64,000 nt of DNA from Nostoc paludosum FACHB-159 (GTDB lineage: Bacteria > Cyanobacteriota > Cyanobacteriia > Cyanobacteriales > Nostocaceae): the NCBI RefSeq assembly GCF_014698835.1, contig NZ_JACJTU010000033.1, forward strand, positions 1-64,000. Reading direction: 5' to 3'. The notes beneath the pieces were generated by a model. That model had not been told where the DNA came from. It was given only the letters and a program-made list of their open reading frames with translations, and ran no database searches. Below are positions 1 to 8,416 of this stretch, piece by piece (the first letter of the stretch is position 1; every line of letters starts with the position of its first letter). A program made the translations under genes and the position numbers.

Positions 1-107
1 AGTAATCCTGACCAACCTACGAATACAAAGCGATCGCGCTTGAGCCAGTCGTCTACTACGTCAAACCACCCTCTTGTACTTGGGGCGCGTCCAACTGCGA
101 TGGTCAT
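1..107 (-). CDS. psbD: Photosystem II D2 protein, 5' end only
   Basis: Reading leftwards from an ATG at 107-105, the first 35 codons give MTIAVGRAPSTRGWFDVVDD and then a stretch ending in DRFVFVGWSGL. This is the near-invariant N-terminus of the photosystem II reaction-centre protein D2, a thylakoid membrane protein that carries half of the P680 and quinone cofactors. The rest of the roughly 350-residue protein lies outside the window, so intactness cannot be judged. Cyanobacteria often have more than one psbD copy; this short N-terminus does not show which one this is. The start is fixed by the conserved MTIAVGRAP start of the family. Confidence 0.93.
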   Translation of the reverse strand, partial: MTIAVGRAPSTRGWFDVVDDWLKRDRFVFVGWSGL

Positions 108-510
108 TAGAGCAAATCTCCAAATCTTATAAGTACAGGTTGTATCTGTATTATAGATAGCTATTCAGAAGCTTCTCTACAATGCAGAAAGTTAACCAAG
201 TCGTTAACCTAGTTTACAATTTTTTACTAACCTTTAATCATCTTAAGTGCAAATCTCTAATTTTTCTAGATAATTTGTCATAAAAATTAACTATAGATAG
301 ATATGAGGGAGTAGGGCATAGGGCATAGGGAATGGGGCATAGGGCATAGGAAGTTTAGGGAGATGGAAAGTGTGGGAAGAAAAAGAATTTATGTTTCTGG
401 CTCCTCTTACATATCTCAATGCCCCATGCCCAATGCCCAATGCCCTTTCTCCAAGAATCAGTCAGCTGACGTTAAAATGAGTGCTACAGTTAAATTTTGA
501 TTAATGTTAA
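108..510. other. Intergenic region between psbD and the gene at 511, with promoters and heptamer repeats
   Basis: About 400 bases between divergently transcribed genes. The left half should hold the psbD promoter and 5' UTR; no promoter can be assigned with certainty. At 311-350 there are imperfect repeats of the unit GGGCATA, and at 419-446 repeats of TGCCCAA on the same strand. The two tracts are complementary, so a transcript could fold back on itself. No coding sequence is seen. Confidence 0.6.
311..446. repeat. Heptameric tandem repeats in inverted arrangement
   Basis: Tract 311-350 reads as GGGCATA-type heptamers. Tract 419-446 reads as GCCCAAT-type heptamers, the approximate reverse complement. 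About 70 bases separate them. Short tandemly repeated heptamers of this kind are well known in Nostoc-type genomes. Here the two arms could form a long hairpin. The same paired arrangement recurs at 58863-59037 and 60106-60233. Confidence 0.6.
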
Positions 511-783
511 ATGTTTACCATCGACTTAAGCATCAAAAACACTGCTTTCCCGATCTCAGTACAACGTAAGTCAGCCGAGGATGCTGAGGCTGTCTATCAG
601 CTAATTTTGGCAGCGATGCGTTCTGGCAATCCTGACATAGTGGAGCTAAAGTGCGAGGGCAAAACAGACAAGAAAATTGCTGTCCGTGCTAGTGAGATTT
701 CTGGGGTACAGATTGTTCAGAAAGATGGTGTATCCACTGCTAGTGGGAGACCACCTGGCTTTTTCGCTCTAGCTGGTGAGTAA
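511..783 (+). CDS. Small conserved cyanobacterial protein, function unknown
   Basis: 90 residues, soluble, with no signal peptide or membrane segment visible. The sequence begins MFTIDLSIKNTAFPISVQRK and ends in a Gly/Pro-rich tail (SGRPPGFFALAGE). The middle alternates short strands and one helix, as in a small alpha/beta fold. It looks like a small protein found across cyanobacteria, but I cannot assign a function. It ends only 13 bases before the ABC ATPase at 797, so the two are probably co-transcribed. No strong Shine-Dalgarno sequence precedes the ATG. The start is the only in-frame ATG near the beginning. Confidence 0.7.
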   Translation: MFTIDLSIKNTAFPISVQRKSAEDAEAVYQLILAAMRSGNPDIVELKCEGKTDKKIAVRASEISGVQIVQKDGVSTASGRPPGFFALAGE

Positions 784-796
784 CCAAGGTTGACAA

Positions 797-1474
797 ATGT
801 CTCAAGTGGGCATCGAGGTCAAGGATTTAAACTTCAGTTGGCCTAATGGAGAGAAAGTAATTAAATCTTGCTCTTTAGAAGTTCCTAAGGGTGAGTTTTG
901 GATGCTTTTGGGTACAAACGGCAGTGGGAAATCAACCTTACTGAGGCTGGTGGCGGGGCTATTAGCTCCGAATTCTGGGGAAATTCGGGTTTTGCAGCCA
1001 GTTGGCTTTGTCTTCCAAAATCCCGATCATCAACTGGTGATGCCAACAGTTGGTGCTGATGTGGCTTTTGGATTGGTGGAAGAAAAGTTGCCTCCTGCTG
1101 CTGTGAGAGTCAGGGTTGAGGAGGCGCTGGGGGCAGTAAATTTACTGACCCTACAACGACGCCCAATATATGCGCTTTCTGGAGGACAGAAGCAACGAGT
1201 TGCCATCGCTGGCGCGATCGCCCGTCGTTGTGAAGTCTTATTATTAGATGAACCCACTGCTTTGTTAGATCCAGATAGCCAACTGGATTTAGTTGCTGGT
1301 GTCCGCCGTCTCGTCAAAAGTCGAGGTATCACAGCCTTGTGGGTGACCCATCGGTTAGACGAGCTAGATTACTGTGACGGCGCTTTTTTATTAGAAAAAG
1401 GTTCTCTTGTAGATAGGGGTGAAGCCCAACGCCTTAAGCAACGTCTGATGCAAATACATAGTGAAGTTTCCTGA
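797..1474 (+). CDS. ABC transporter ATP-binding protein (ECF/CbiO-like)
   Basis: 225 residues, a single nucleotide-binding domain. The Walker A is GTNGSGKST near residue 40. The Q-loop lies in VGFVFQNPDHQL, the signature is LSGGQKQRVAIAGA, the Walker B is VLLLDEPTALLD, and the switch His is in WVTHRLDEL. The FQNPDHQ motif is typical of the energy-coupling-factor (EcfA/CbiO) subfamily, which powers vitamin or metal-ion uptake with a separate T component and S component. No T or S subunit gene is nearby, so the partners must be encoded elsewhere and the substrate is unknown. It sits 13 bases after the small conserved gene and is followed by a strong terminator at 1562. Confidence 0.85.
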   Translation: MSQVGIEVKDLNFSWPNGEKVIKSCSLEVPKGEFWMLLGTNGSGKSTLLRLVAGLLAPNSGEIRVLQPVGFVFQNPDHQLVMPTVGADVAFGLVEEKLPPAAVRVRVEEALGAVNLLTLQRRPIYALSGGQKQRVAIAGAIARRCEVLLLDEPTALLDPDSQLDLVAGVRRLVKSRGITALWVTHRLDELDYCDGAFLLEKGSLVDRGEAQRLKQRLMQIHSEVS

Positions 1475-1561
1475 TTGAGCTTAGGAGCGCTGACTGTTGA
1501 GTAGTTAAGAGTTATTCTCCCCACATCCCGCACACTCCCCATCTTCCCACTCCCCTTTACT

Positions 1562-1591
1562 AAAACGCGCCTTAAAAAAAAGGCGCGTTTT
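1562..1591 (+). terminator. Rho-independent terminator after the ABC ATPase
   Basis: AAAACGCGCC at 1562-1571 is perfectly complementary to GGCGCGTTTT at 1582-1591, with an A-rich 10-base loop and the stem itself ending in a T tract. It lies about 90 bases after the ABC ATPase stop codon and probably ends the 511-1474 transcript. Being A/T-flanked on both sides, it could work in either direction. Confidence 0.8.
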
Positions 1592-1735
1592 ATGTTATTA
1601 CCTCTGTCTTAAGGTCAATTTTATAAAGCTGGGGTGTTTTTTGTTTTATGTAACATAGTGTTACATACAGTGCATCAATTATTATAAAAATTATGAATGA
1701 ATTTTGCTAACTCTAGAAAATTGTGATTAAAAACC

Positions 1736-2287
1736 ATGCCCCGTTCGTTACTCCAAGCCGTTTTGTTAGTGGACGGCTACAATATAATAGGCGCTTGGCC
1801 TTGCTTGAAAAAAACCCGTGATAGCGCTGGACTAGAAGCCGCACGCAACGAACTTGTGGAAGCAATGACTGGTTACAGCGCGTTTCAAGGTTATGCAACT
1901 CAAATAATTTTTGATGCCCAATATCAAAATTCTTCTAGCAATAAAGAAATTATTACAGAGCTTTTATCTGTTTACTACACTGATTTTGGGCAAACAGCAG
2001 ATACTTATATTGAAAAATCTTGTGCGTCTTTTCGCCAGCAAATAGCTCAATCTTTAATTTCTCGTGTCATTGTCGCTACATCAGATCGAGCGCAGCAGTT
2101 GATGGTGCAGGGGTATGGGGCTGAATGGCTTTCGGCACAACAACTGTGTGGCGAGGTAGAAGCTACAGTCTGTCGGATGCGACAAAAGTATCATACACGC
2201 AAACAATCAAAGAGTAGATTTTTGGCCAATGCAATCGACGCCAAAGCACGGCAGCGTCTGGCTGAATTACGAATGGGATTACAGTAA
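1736..2287 (+). CDS. NYN (YacP-like) domain RNA-binding/nuclease protein
   Basis: 183 residues. LLVDGYNIIGAW near residue 10 is the diagnostic N-terminal motif of the NYN/YacP family, PIN-like nucleases; the B. subtilis member Rae1 cleaves mRNA on ribosomes. Further acidic residues expected in the metal site are seen in IIFDAQYQ, ADTYIEK and VATSDRAQQ. The C-terminal 40 residues are basic (RQKYHTRKQSKSRFLANAID), consistent with RNA binding. No membrane segment is seen. It is preceded by about 150 AT-rich bases that should include its promoter. The ATG is chosen because the domain starts almost immediately after it. Family assignment is confident; ribosome association is inference from the homologue. 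Confidence 0.8.
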   Translation: MPRSLLQAVLLVDGYNIIGAWPCLKKTRDSAGLEAARNELVEAMTGYSAFQGYATQIIFDAQYQNSSSNKEIITELLSVYYTDFGQTADTYIEKSCASFRQQIAQSLISRVIVATSDRAQQLMVQGYGAEWLSAQQLCGEVEATVCRMRQKYHTRKQSKSRFLANAIDAKARQRLAELRMGLQ

Positions 2288-2430
2288 ATCTGATTATCCA
2301 AAAGCCTTTGTTTAGCTTCTAGAGCGGGTTTTGGGTTGCAAAAATCTATGATTAAACATCTAAGAAAAAAAATTAGCTAAAGTACTTGCAAATTCTATAG
2401 TTTAGGTTTAAGATTATAAATCGTGAGCGT

Positions 2431-2502
<72 letters not shown>

Positions 2503-2883
2503 TTAAAAAATTAATACTCAATCAATCTTTGATTGGTGATTTTATATTGACCCACACGAAGAGTGTATGGGGATTGAAGATTTTGAATTTTTGATCGAAG
2601 GATTTATTGCAGCCGCTAGGGGCGGGGCATATAGCTTGTTTCTGTGGAGAAGTAGCAAAATAATTTACGATCTAAAATCTCAAATTGCCACGGTCAATAT
2701 TGGCAAAGTTGTGTTTGCTCTATTTGTGCCGTCATAACCATTATTGGGAGAATCTCAATTTGAGAAAATTGGATGCTCCCAAATATTGTTCTTTTAAGCC
2801 TGGGTCTTATGTCAAAGCAGGAAACAGAAGATGTAGTCGGGATTTGGATTTTGGGATCGCTGGAAATAAATTTTGCAAGTCCC
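2503..2883. other. Gene-poor stretch after tRNA-Asn, possibly holding gene debris
   Basis: Between the tRNA and the acyltransferase stop there is no recognisable gene. An ATG-started frame at 2567-2737 encodes 56 residues with one hydrophobic stretch, and a second short frame follows at 2685-2894. Neither has a good ribosome binding site or a family I know. They may be remnants of a decayed gene. The hairpin CAATCAA-TCT-TTGATTG at 2519-2535 is the only clear structure. Confidence 0.4.
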
Positions 2884-3732
2884 CTATGAGTTAGCAGACA
2901 GTTTTACTAGATTGTCTAACTCTTGCTGCATCTGACTAATAACTAATTCATAACATTCATTGACATACTGGCGATCGCAGGCTGCTTGCCGACCATAACG
3001 TTCAAATACAATGGGAGGACAAACCCGCGTGTACAACTTCACAGGTAAGGGAATGTTGGGCAAGGGCCCGATTGCTAATCCCCAAGGTAACCCCAGATAA
3101 ATGGGAAAAACTTCTGGGTCAATTCCCAATACCCAAGGCATTCCCCATTCGTGGAGCTGTTGCACAATTTTGTAGCAGTCAGCAAGCACAATTAGCGTAT
3201 CGTGGGCACCCCAAGAAATCACAGGCACAATTGGGACATTTTCCCGCAAGGCTAACTTGATAAATCCTTGTCGTCCCACAAAATAAATTTTGTTACGCAA
3301 ATGATGTGGTCGAAAGACATCTTCGGCTCCGCCTGGGTAAACTAGTACACTAGCTCCAGACCGCAAGGCAGCGTAAGCCATTTTTGGATGAGCCACAATC
3401 GCTCCAGCTTTGGCAACCAGTTGCGCTAGTGGTGGGCTAACTTCCCAAGCTTTGGGATGCATCAAACCATAAACGGGTCGCTCCACACCAAAGCGTCGGA
3501 ACCAGTCGTACATTATCATTGTCATATCCGGAGCTGCGAGTCCTCCATTGTGCGAACCGACAAACAAAACTTTTTCTTCAGGTCGAATATTCTCCCAGCC
3601 ACTAGTTTCAACTCGGAAATAGTAGTGATAGAAAAAGCTAAATAGAGGCATTAGAGATTTGATGAACTTTGGATCTCGCTCATCCAATGACCAACCGAGT
3701 TTTTTGTTTAAGAAATGTTGCTTTTTTGACAT
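2884..3732 (-). CDS. Lysophospholipid/glycerol acyltransferase-family protein
   Basis: 282 residues. The order of motifs fits the LPLAT superfamily: a GSHNGGLAAPDM block near residue 58 carrying the likely catalytic His and Asp, a VYPGGAEDVFRP block near residue 132, then a GLAIGPLPNIPLPVKLYTRV region near the C-terminus that resembles diacylglycerol/phytyl-ester acyltransferases of plastids and cyanobacteria. The His-to-Asp spacing is wider than the textbook HX4D, as in that subgroup. The likely role is transfer of an acyl chain to a glycerolipid or isoprenoid alcohol at the membrane; similarity to Synechocystis Slr2103 is possible but unchecked. It stands alone, convergent with the tRNA region, and uses an ATG at 3732. 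Confidence 0.7.
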   Translation of the reverse strand: MSKKQHFLNKKLGWSLDERDPKFIKSLMPLFSFFYHYYFRVETSGWENIRPEEKVLFVGSHNGGLAAPDMTMIMYDWFRRFGVERPVYGLMHPKAWEVSPPLAQLVAKAGAIVAHPKMAYAALRSGASVLVYPGGAEDVFRPHHLRNKIYFVGRQGFIKLALRENVPIVPVISWGAHDTLIVLADCYKIVQQLHEWGMPWVLGIDPEVFPIYLGLPWGLAIGPLPNIPLPVKLYTRVCPPIVFERYGRQAACDRQYVNECYELVISQMQQELDNLVKLSANS

Positions 3733-4627
3733 CGATACATTCTAACAGTACTGGTAAAGATCGAATCATCTTTTACCGTGGCAGCAAAATTCCAAAATTG
3801 TTGCAGCTTGAAAAGTAAATTGAACAACGTAGCGAATTTTGTAGCTACCGATCTATTCTCTCAGCCATCGCCCGCAATAAATCTGCTGCTTGGCACTGGC
3901 CGATCGATATTTAGCTTTACATAGCTGCATGAGTATTTGATGGATTCTGTAAAGCAGATAAAACAATCCCAAAAGTAGAAATGTATCGTCGCGAGACAAT
4001 ATGGCACGAGTTAGATATTCAAAATTGGCTGATTTATGAGTCCACAAAAATGGATAGGCGAAATATTTAATATAGTTTTATGTCTGTGGGTACTTCACTC
4101 AAAGTTTGCTGGATTGATTGGGTAGATTTTGAGGCGATCGCCACAATTTTCAATTTGCAGTGAATTCATCTTTTGCATACACAATTTACGTATTGTAGAT
4201 GACAAATTAGCTTTATATCGAGTTATTTCTTTGGATGGACGATAAAACTAATTAGCAAAGTTAAATTGTAATTAAGCGCTATTTCATACTCATGGTTATA
4301 CTTGAACGGCTCTTCAAGATATTTCTTGAGAGCTTTATTCAATCTAATAAATAAATATACAAATTGTTTGTGTAACTATATTGATTGGCGATATGGAGAA
4401 GGAATGCAGAGCGATAATGATAATTAAGATATTTTTTTTTAATTCTGATTGATAGATAAATTTAAAATTCCTATCTGCCGCTCATTTATAAAAAAAATAT
4501 TTCATATATTTATTAATTTGAACATCAATAAATAAATGACTAACTTGTTTTTCAAGCATTAGTAACAGGGGGCTGTGGGAAAAATTTTTAATCCGTAATC
4601 CCCAATTAATTATCAGGAGTAACGTTT
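3733..4627. other. 895-base intergenic region, no supported gene
   Basis: AT-rich DNA between the divergently transcribed acyltransferase (-) and SDR gene (+). A 64-codon frame on the minus strand (3853-4047) has no ribosome binding site and no family resemblance, so I do not call it. Promoters for both neighbours must lie here. A good Shine-Dalgarno AGGAG sits at 4615-4619 in front of the SDR ATG. Several poly-A/T runs (for example near 4430 and 4490) are seen but no clear hairpin. Confidence 0.5.
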
Positions 4628-5638
4628 ATGCAATTAAAGCCAATTAATCAGCAAGTTGTTGCAGTCGTTGGAGCTTCCAGCGGTATCGGGCGGGAGACAG
4701 CCCTGCAATTTGCTAAACGTGGAGCAAAGGTAATTGTCGCTGCTCGTGGTGAGGCAAAGTTAAAGTCCTTGGTGGAAGAGATTCGAGGTTTTGGTGGTGA
4801 GGCAACCCATATTGTTGCTGATGTACAAGTATTCGACCAAGTTCGGGCGATCGCAGATCGGGCTGTAGAGGTTTATGGACGACTTGATACTTGGGCACAC
4901 GTGGCTGCTATTGGCATCTTTGCCACTTTTGACAATACAGCACCAGAAGAATTTAAACACGTCATTGATGTAAATTTGATGGGGCAAGTATATGGTGCGA
5001 TGGCGGCGTTACCTCATCTTAAACGCGAAGGGCGGGGCGCACTAATCCATGTATCTTCAATGGAAGGTAGGCGATCGCTTCCATATCAAAGTGCTTATTC
5101 CTCAGCTAAACATGGGGTTGAGGGCTTTCTAGAAGCTATGCGCGTCGAATTGCTACATGAAAAATGGCCTATCAATGTCACAAGTATTAAGCCAGCTGTG
5201 ATTAACACTCCGTTCTGGAATAATGGCTTGACGAAGTTAGGGGTAAAACCAGCAGGAATACCACCTTATTACGATCCAAGAATTGTTGCCGATGCCATCC
5301 TCTATGCAGCTGAACACCCAATTCGCGATCTATTGGTTGGGGATGTAGCTAAATTACTAGATTTAGCACAGAAAATATCACCGTCGTTCGTAGATTCGTT
5401 GTTATTGCTGATTGGTTTTAATCTACAACGTAGTGATGAATCAAAATCTGAACATGCACCCAATAATTTTTACCAATCTGTTCAAGAAGACGGCAGAATT
5501 GATGGAGATTATCAAAATTTAGTCATACCCAGCATTTCTGATGCTTTAGGGAAGTTGCGGTTGTTTCAGTGGGGAACCATCGCTACAGGTGCTTTATTGG
5601 CATTACTGGCAGCACAAGTATTCAAACACAATGAGTAA
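4628..5638 (+). CDS. SDR-family oxidoreductase with C-terminal membrane anchor
   Basis: 336 residues. A classical short-chain dehydrogenase fold: the nucleotide-binding GASSGIG motif lies near residue 16, the NNAG-equivalent position reads HVAAIG, a catalytic Ser is in IHVSSMEG, and the YSSAK active-site Tyr/Lys sits near residues 158-162. The AARG after the second strand suggests NADPH use. Beyond the usual 250 residues there is an extension of about 80 residues ending in a hydrophobic segment (IATGALLALLAAQVF), so the enzyme is probably membrane-tethered. The substrate is unknown. AGGAG precedes the ATG by eight bases. The psaJ-like gene starts 39 bases downstream, and co-transcription is likely. 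Confidence 0.8.
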   Translation: MQLKPINQQVVAVVGASSGIGRETALQFAKRGAKVIVAARGEAKLKSLVEEIRGFGGEATHIVADVQVFDQVRAIADRAVEVYGRLDTWAHVAAIGIFATFDNTAPEEFKHVIDVNLMGQVYGAMAALPHLKREGRGALIHVSSMEGRRSLPYQSAYSSAKHGVEGFLEAMRVELLHEKWPINVTSIKPAVINTPFWNNGLTKLGVKPAGIPPYYDPRIVADAILYAAEHPIRDLLVGDVAKLLDLAQKISPSFVDSLLLLIGFNLQRSDESKSEHAPNNFYQSVQEDGRIDGDYQNLVIPSISDALGKLRLFQWGTIATGALLALLAAQVFKHNE

Positions 5639-5677
5639 TGTTAAGGTTCGATTTATTAAGCATGTTGGGAGTATTAT

Positions 5678-5827
5678 ATGCAGAAACAAAGTAATCAACA
5701 AGGATATTTCATTAGATATCTTTCCCTAGCACCAGTTCTTGCTGTTCTTTCGATATCAATTGCTTTTTCTACCTGGGCAATTTTTAATTACTTTCTGCCA
5801 GATCTTCTTTTCCATCCTATGCCCTAA
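5678..5827 (+). CDS. psaJ: PsaJ-like photosystem I subunit IX, orphan paralogue
   Basis: A 49-codon gene. The N-terminus MQKQSNQQGYFIRYLSLAPV and the C-terminus FNYFLPDLLFHPMP match PsaJ, the single-helix photosystem I subunit that sits beside PsaF and binds antenna chlorophylls and carotenoid; 49 residues is the size I recall for Nostoc PsaJ. One hydrophobic helix (residues about 15-36) is visible. GGGAG at 5667-5671 is a good ribosome binding site. Odd points: psaJ normally follows psaF, but here it follows an SDR gene by 39 bases. The Glu that (from memory of the Thermosynechococcus structure, Glu28) ligates a chlorophyll is replaced by Ile35, while the other ligand His (His46 here) is kept. 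It is probably an alternative psaJ copy. Confidence 0.85.
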   Translation: MQKQSNQQGYFIRYLSLAPVLAVLSISIAFSTWAIFNYFLPDLLFHPMP

Positions 5828-6117
5828 ATCAGCCCGTCATAGGTTCAAACCTATAACTAATAGCTCAAAAAAATTGGCGATCGCTCTATCCCTTCAAGTA
5901 GAGATGTTGCAATACAATATCTTTACTGTAGGGAAACCACGAGCCACACCCCAGGATTTTTCACTATTCCAACGATGTAGAGACGTTGCAATTGCAACGT
6001 CTCTACCAATAATTTTGTGGGTAACCGAGTCCTAACGCACGAAAAATTAGCGAAAAATATGGCAAGTTTTGTAGGTTGTGATACGCTATCTGCTTGAGGA
6101 GTTTCGAGGTACTCAAA
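5828..6117. other. Intergenic region with repeat palindromes upstream of ddl
   Basis: Contains two related palindromic elements, a degenerate one at about 5898-5926 and a perfect one at 5977-6006. A short run of codons can be read through but looks non-coding. The ddl ribosome binding site (GAGG near 6106) lies at the right end. Confidence 0.5.
5977..6006. repeat. Perfect 30-base palindrome (GTAGAGACGTTGCAA and its complement)
   Basis: GTAGAGACGTTGCAA at 5977-5991 is followed directly by its exact reverse complement TTGCAACGTCTCTAC at 5992-6006. A decayed relative sits about 80 bases upstream at 5898-5926. I recall this GTAGAGACGTTGCAA palindrome as a dispersed intergenic element in Nostoc-type genomes; it may form a cruciform or an RNA hairpin. 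Confidence 0.75.
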
Positions 6118-7215
6118 ATGGCTAAGCTGCGCGTGGGGTTATTGTTTGGCGGTCGTTCAGGAGAGCATGAAGTTTCGATCAACTCAGCACGGGCGATCGC
6201 TAAAGCCTTAAGTGCAGAGGAAAATACTAGTAAGTACGAAATATTGCCTTTTTATATCCAAAAAGATGGACGCTGGCTGGCGGGGGAAGCACCCCAAAAG
6301 GTTTTAGGAAGTGGTGTCCCACTACTGGAATCCCAAGAATCAACATCTGGGGGACTGACATCTAATCCTCAAAGCCAAACCCTCAGCCAATGGCAATCAC
6401 CCTCTCAAGTTGCGGAAGTGGATGTTTGGTTTCCCATTCTCCACGGCCCCAACGGTGAAGACGGGACAATTCAAGGCTTGCTCACGTTGATGCAAGTGCC
6501 TTTTGTGGGTTCTGGCGTGTTAGGTTCGGCCATGGGGATGGATAAAATTGCCATGAAGATGGCATTTGAGCAAGCGGGACTACCGCAGGTGAAATACAAG
6601 GCAATAACCAGAGCGCAAGTTTGGTCTAATCCTTGTGTATTTCCGAAACTGTGTGATGAAATTGAGGCAGCATTAGGTTATCCTGCTTTTGTCAAGCCTG
6701 CTAATTTAGGTTCATCAGTGGGCATTGCCAAAGTGCGATCGCGCCCAGAATTAGAAGCTGCTTTAGATAATGCCGCTAGTTATGACCGACGCCTAATTGT
6801 AGAAGCTGGTGTGGTAGCTAGGGAAGTGGAGTGTGCCGTTTTAGGTAATGACCAACCCCAAGCCTCTGTCGTTGGAGAGATTACTTATGATAGCGATTTT
6901 TACGATTATGAAACAAAATATACTGAAGGTAAAGCAGATTTACTGATACCAGCACGCATTCCAGATGCCATAGTTCGTAAAATTCAGGACATGTCGTTGC
7001 AAGCTTTTGCAGCTGTTGATGCCGCAGGTTTAGCAAGGGTAGATTTTTTCTATGTAGAAGCGACACAAGAAGTTTTGATTAATGAAATCAACACCTTACC
7101 AGGGTTCACTGCAACTAGTATGTATCCTCAACTCTGGGCACATAGTGGAGTTGCTTTTCCAGAATTAGTAGATCGTTTAATTCAACTGGCGATCGAAAGA
7201 CATTCTCCTACTTGA
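6118..7215 (+). CDS. ddl: D-alanine--D-alanine ligase
   Basis: 365 residues. Joins two D-alanines with ATP to give the dipeptide used for peptidoglycan precursors in the cytoplasm. Diagnostic motifs: GGRSGEHEVS at the N-terminus, FVKPANLGSSVGI (ATP-grasp lysine and flexible loop) near residue 200, EVECAVLGN, and INEINTLPGFTATSMYP with metal-binding Glu/Asn near the C-terminus. The length fits the family. An upstream in-frame TTG at 6094 would add eight residues, but the ATG at 6118 sits the right distance from GAGG and starts MAKLRVGLLFGG, the expected domain beginning, so it is chosen. It is a single gene with no obvious operon partner. Confidence 0.95.
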   Translation: MAKLRVGLLFGGRSGEHEVSINSARAIAKALSAEENTSKYEILPFYIQKDGRWLAGEAPQKVLGSGVPLLESQESTSGGLTSNPQSQTLSQWQSPSQVAEVDVWFPILHGPNGEDGTIQGLLTLMQVPFVGSGVLGSAMGMDKIAMKMAFEQAGLPQVKYKAITRAQVWSNPCVFPKLCDEIEAALGYPAFVKPANLGSSVGIAKVRSRPELEAALDNAASYDRRLIVEAGVVAREVECAVLGNDQPQASVVGEITYDSDFYDYETKYTEGKADLLIPARIPDAIVRKIQDMSLQAFAAVDAAGLARVDFFYVEATQEVLINEINTLPGFTATSMYPQLWAHSGVAFPELVDRLIQLAIERHSPT

Positions 7216-7417
7216 CAAGAAAAATCAGCGAATAAATTTCCAGATTATTACAGAAAAAAGTAGCAGCAAATACAGAATTTAGGCAAAAGTTAACCAGATT
7301 TAGTAACCTTTGTTTTACAAAAAAGTTACTCGAATCTGAACTTTTGTTACGGATAGCTGATGCTTGACTCCTCCAGTACAATTTATTGACTAGAGGGGTA
7401 CAAATCTGAAAGTAATC

Positions 7418-8071
7418 ATGGAAAAAAGTCAGAGTGTACAGCACGAGCCAACCCAACTAATAGGGGCCACTCCAGAGCTGACAAACAGGAAATCTAGATT
7501 AAGAAAAAGCTCAAATGGTCTGATATATTTGGTTGCACATCATCCTTGGCTATTGTTAACTGGATCTTTAGCGATGTTTCTCGGAGGTGGTGCCTTTGCC
7601 TTGTATAGCTTAACTAATCCTGGCCAGGTAACATCAGAAGAAACAGAAGAAATTCCTCCAGTTATCGTAGAACAACCAATATATCCGTCCTCCGAGAATA
7701 CTAATCCTACACCTTTATGGATGGTGGCTGCGATCGCCCTTAGTTGTGGTAGTGGTTGCTGGATTATTTTCCGAATGCTTAACCGGAAAACGCAACCGCA
7801 AAAAGCCCCAAAACAGGTTAATCGTCATCATGCACGCATGGCAGAAGCCCGCTACACAAGATTGGAACCGCGCCTTCCCAAAAACCAGCCAATTTTTGTG
7901 CCCCAGCCACAACTAATGCCTGTGATGCAGACAGCACCTAAAACAAAGCATTTGGTGACAGTTCTACCACCAGAACACAGACACCACTTGGATACGCGCA
8001 AAGAATCATTGGCAGACTTGATGGATCTCCGTAAAGATAGTTCATTGTCTGCGATTTTACGCCAGTATTAA
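7418..8071 (+). CDS. Two-TM membrane protein of unknown function
   Basis: 217 residues. Two hydrophobic segments (LLLTGSLAMFLGGGAFALYS at about 44-66 and WMVAAIALSCGSGCWIIFRM at about 101-121) flank a short acidic, Pro-rich loop (EETEEIPPVIVEQPIYP). The C-terminal 95 residues are basic and proline/glutamine-rich, so both ends probably face the same, cytoplasmic, side. The last 30 residues (KESLADLMDLRKDSSLSAIL) could form an amphipathic helix. I do not recognise the family. It starts about 200 bases after ddl and is followed by a terminator, so it seems to be its own unit. Confidence 0.65.
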   Translation: MEKSQSVQHEPTQLIGATPELTNRKSRLRKSSNGLIYLVAHHPWLLLTGSLAMFLGGGAFALYSLTNPGQVTSEETEEIPPVIVEQPIYPSSENTNPTPLWMVAAIALSCGSGCWIIFRMLNRKTQPQKAPKQVNRHHARMAEARYTRLEPRLPKNQPIFVPQPQLMPVMQTAPKTKHLVTVLPPEHRHHLDTRKESLADLMDLRKDSSLSAILRQY

Positions 8072-8126
8072 AATACTGTAAAGTAAAAACCTGTCAAATT
8101 AATATTTTTTGTTAATTAAGGTGACT

Positions 8127-8167
8127 AGATTCCTGATTTCTCTAAGAAGTCAGGAATCTTATTTTTT
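8127..8167 (+). terminator. Rho-independent terminator
   Basis: AGATTCCTGATTT at 8127-8139 pairs with AAGTCAGGAATCTT at 8147-8160 with one mismatch or wobble, and the hairpin is followed by ATTTTTTA. It lies 55 bases after the two-TM gene. The related hairpin at 27522-27554 suggests a recurring terminator-type repeat in this genome. Confidence 0.8.
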
Positions 8168-8416
8168 AGGCTTGATATATAGAGGTTTAACGGCTTTTAA
8201 AAAGTTAAAAACCTGCCAAAATGGCAACCCTATTTGGATTAAGCAAGCTAAATTATAGAAGATAAACGACTTCAAGGGTGTTGTTATCAGGGACTACCAA
8301 GCAAGCAAATATTTTTTACAGCAAATATTATTTGCTAAGAGGTTTACACAGAAAAAGCTGTCACCAATAATTATTATGAAAGGATTTTTTGCCGGATAAA
8401 CATTAATAATTAAGTT

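Noticed and set aside
3853..4047. 64-codon minus-strand frame upstream of the SDR gene
   Set aside because: No ribosome binding site or recognisable domain, in a long AT-rich gap.
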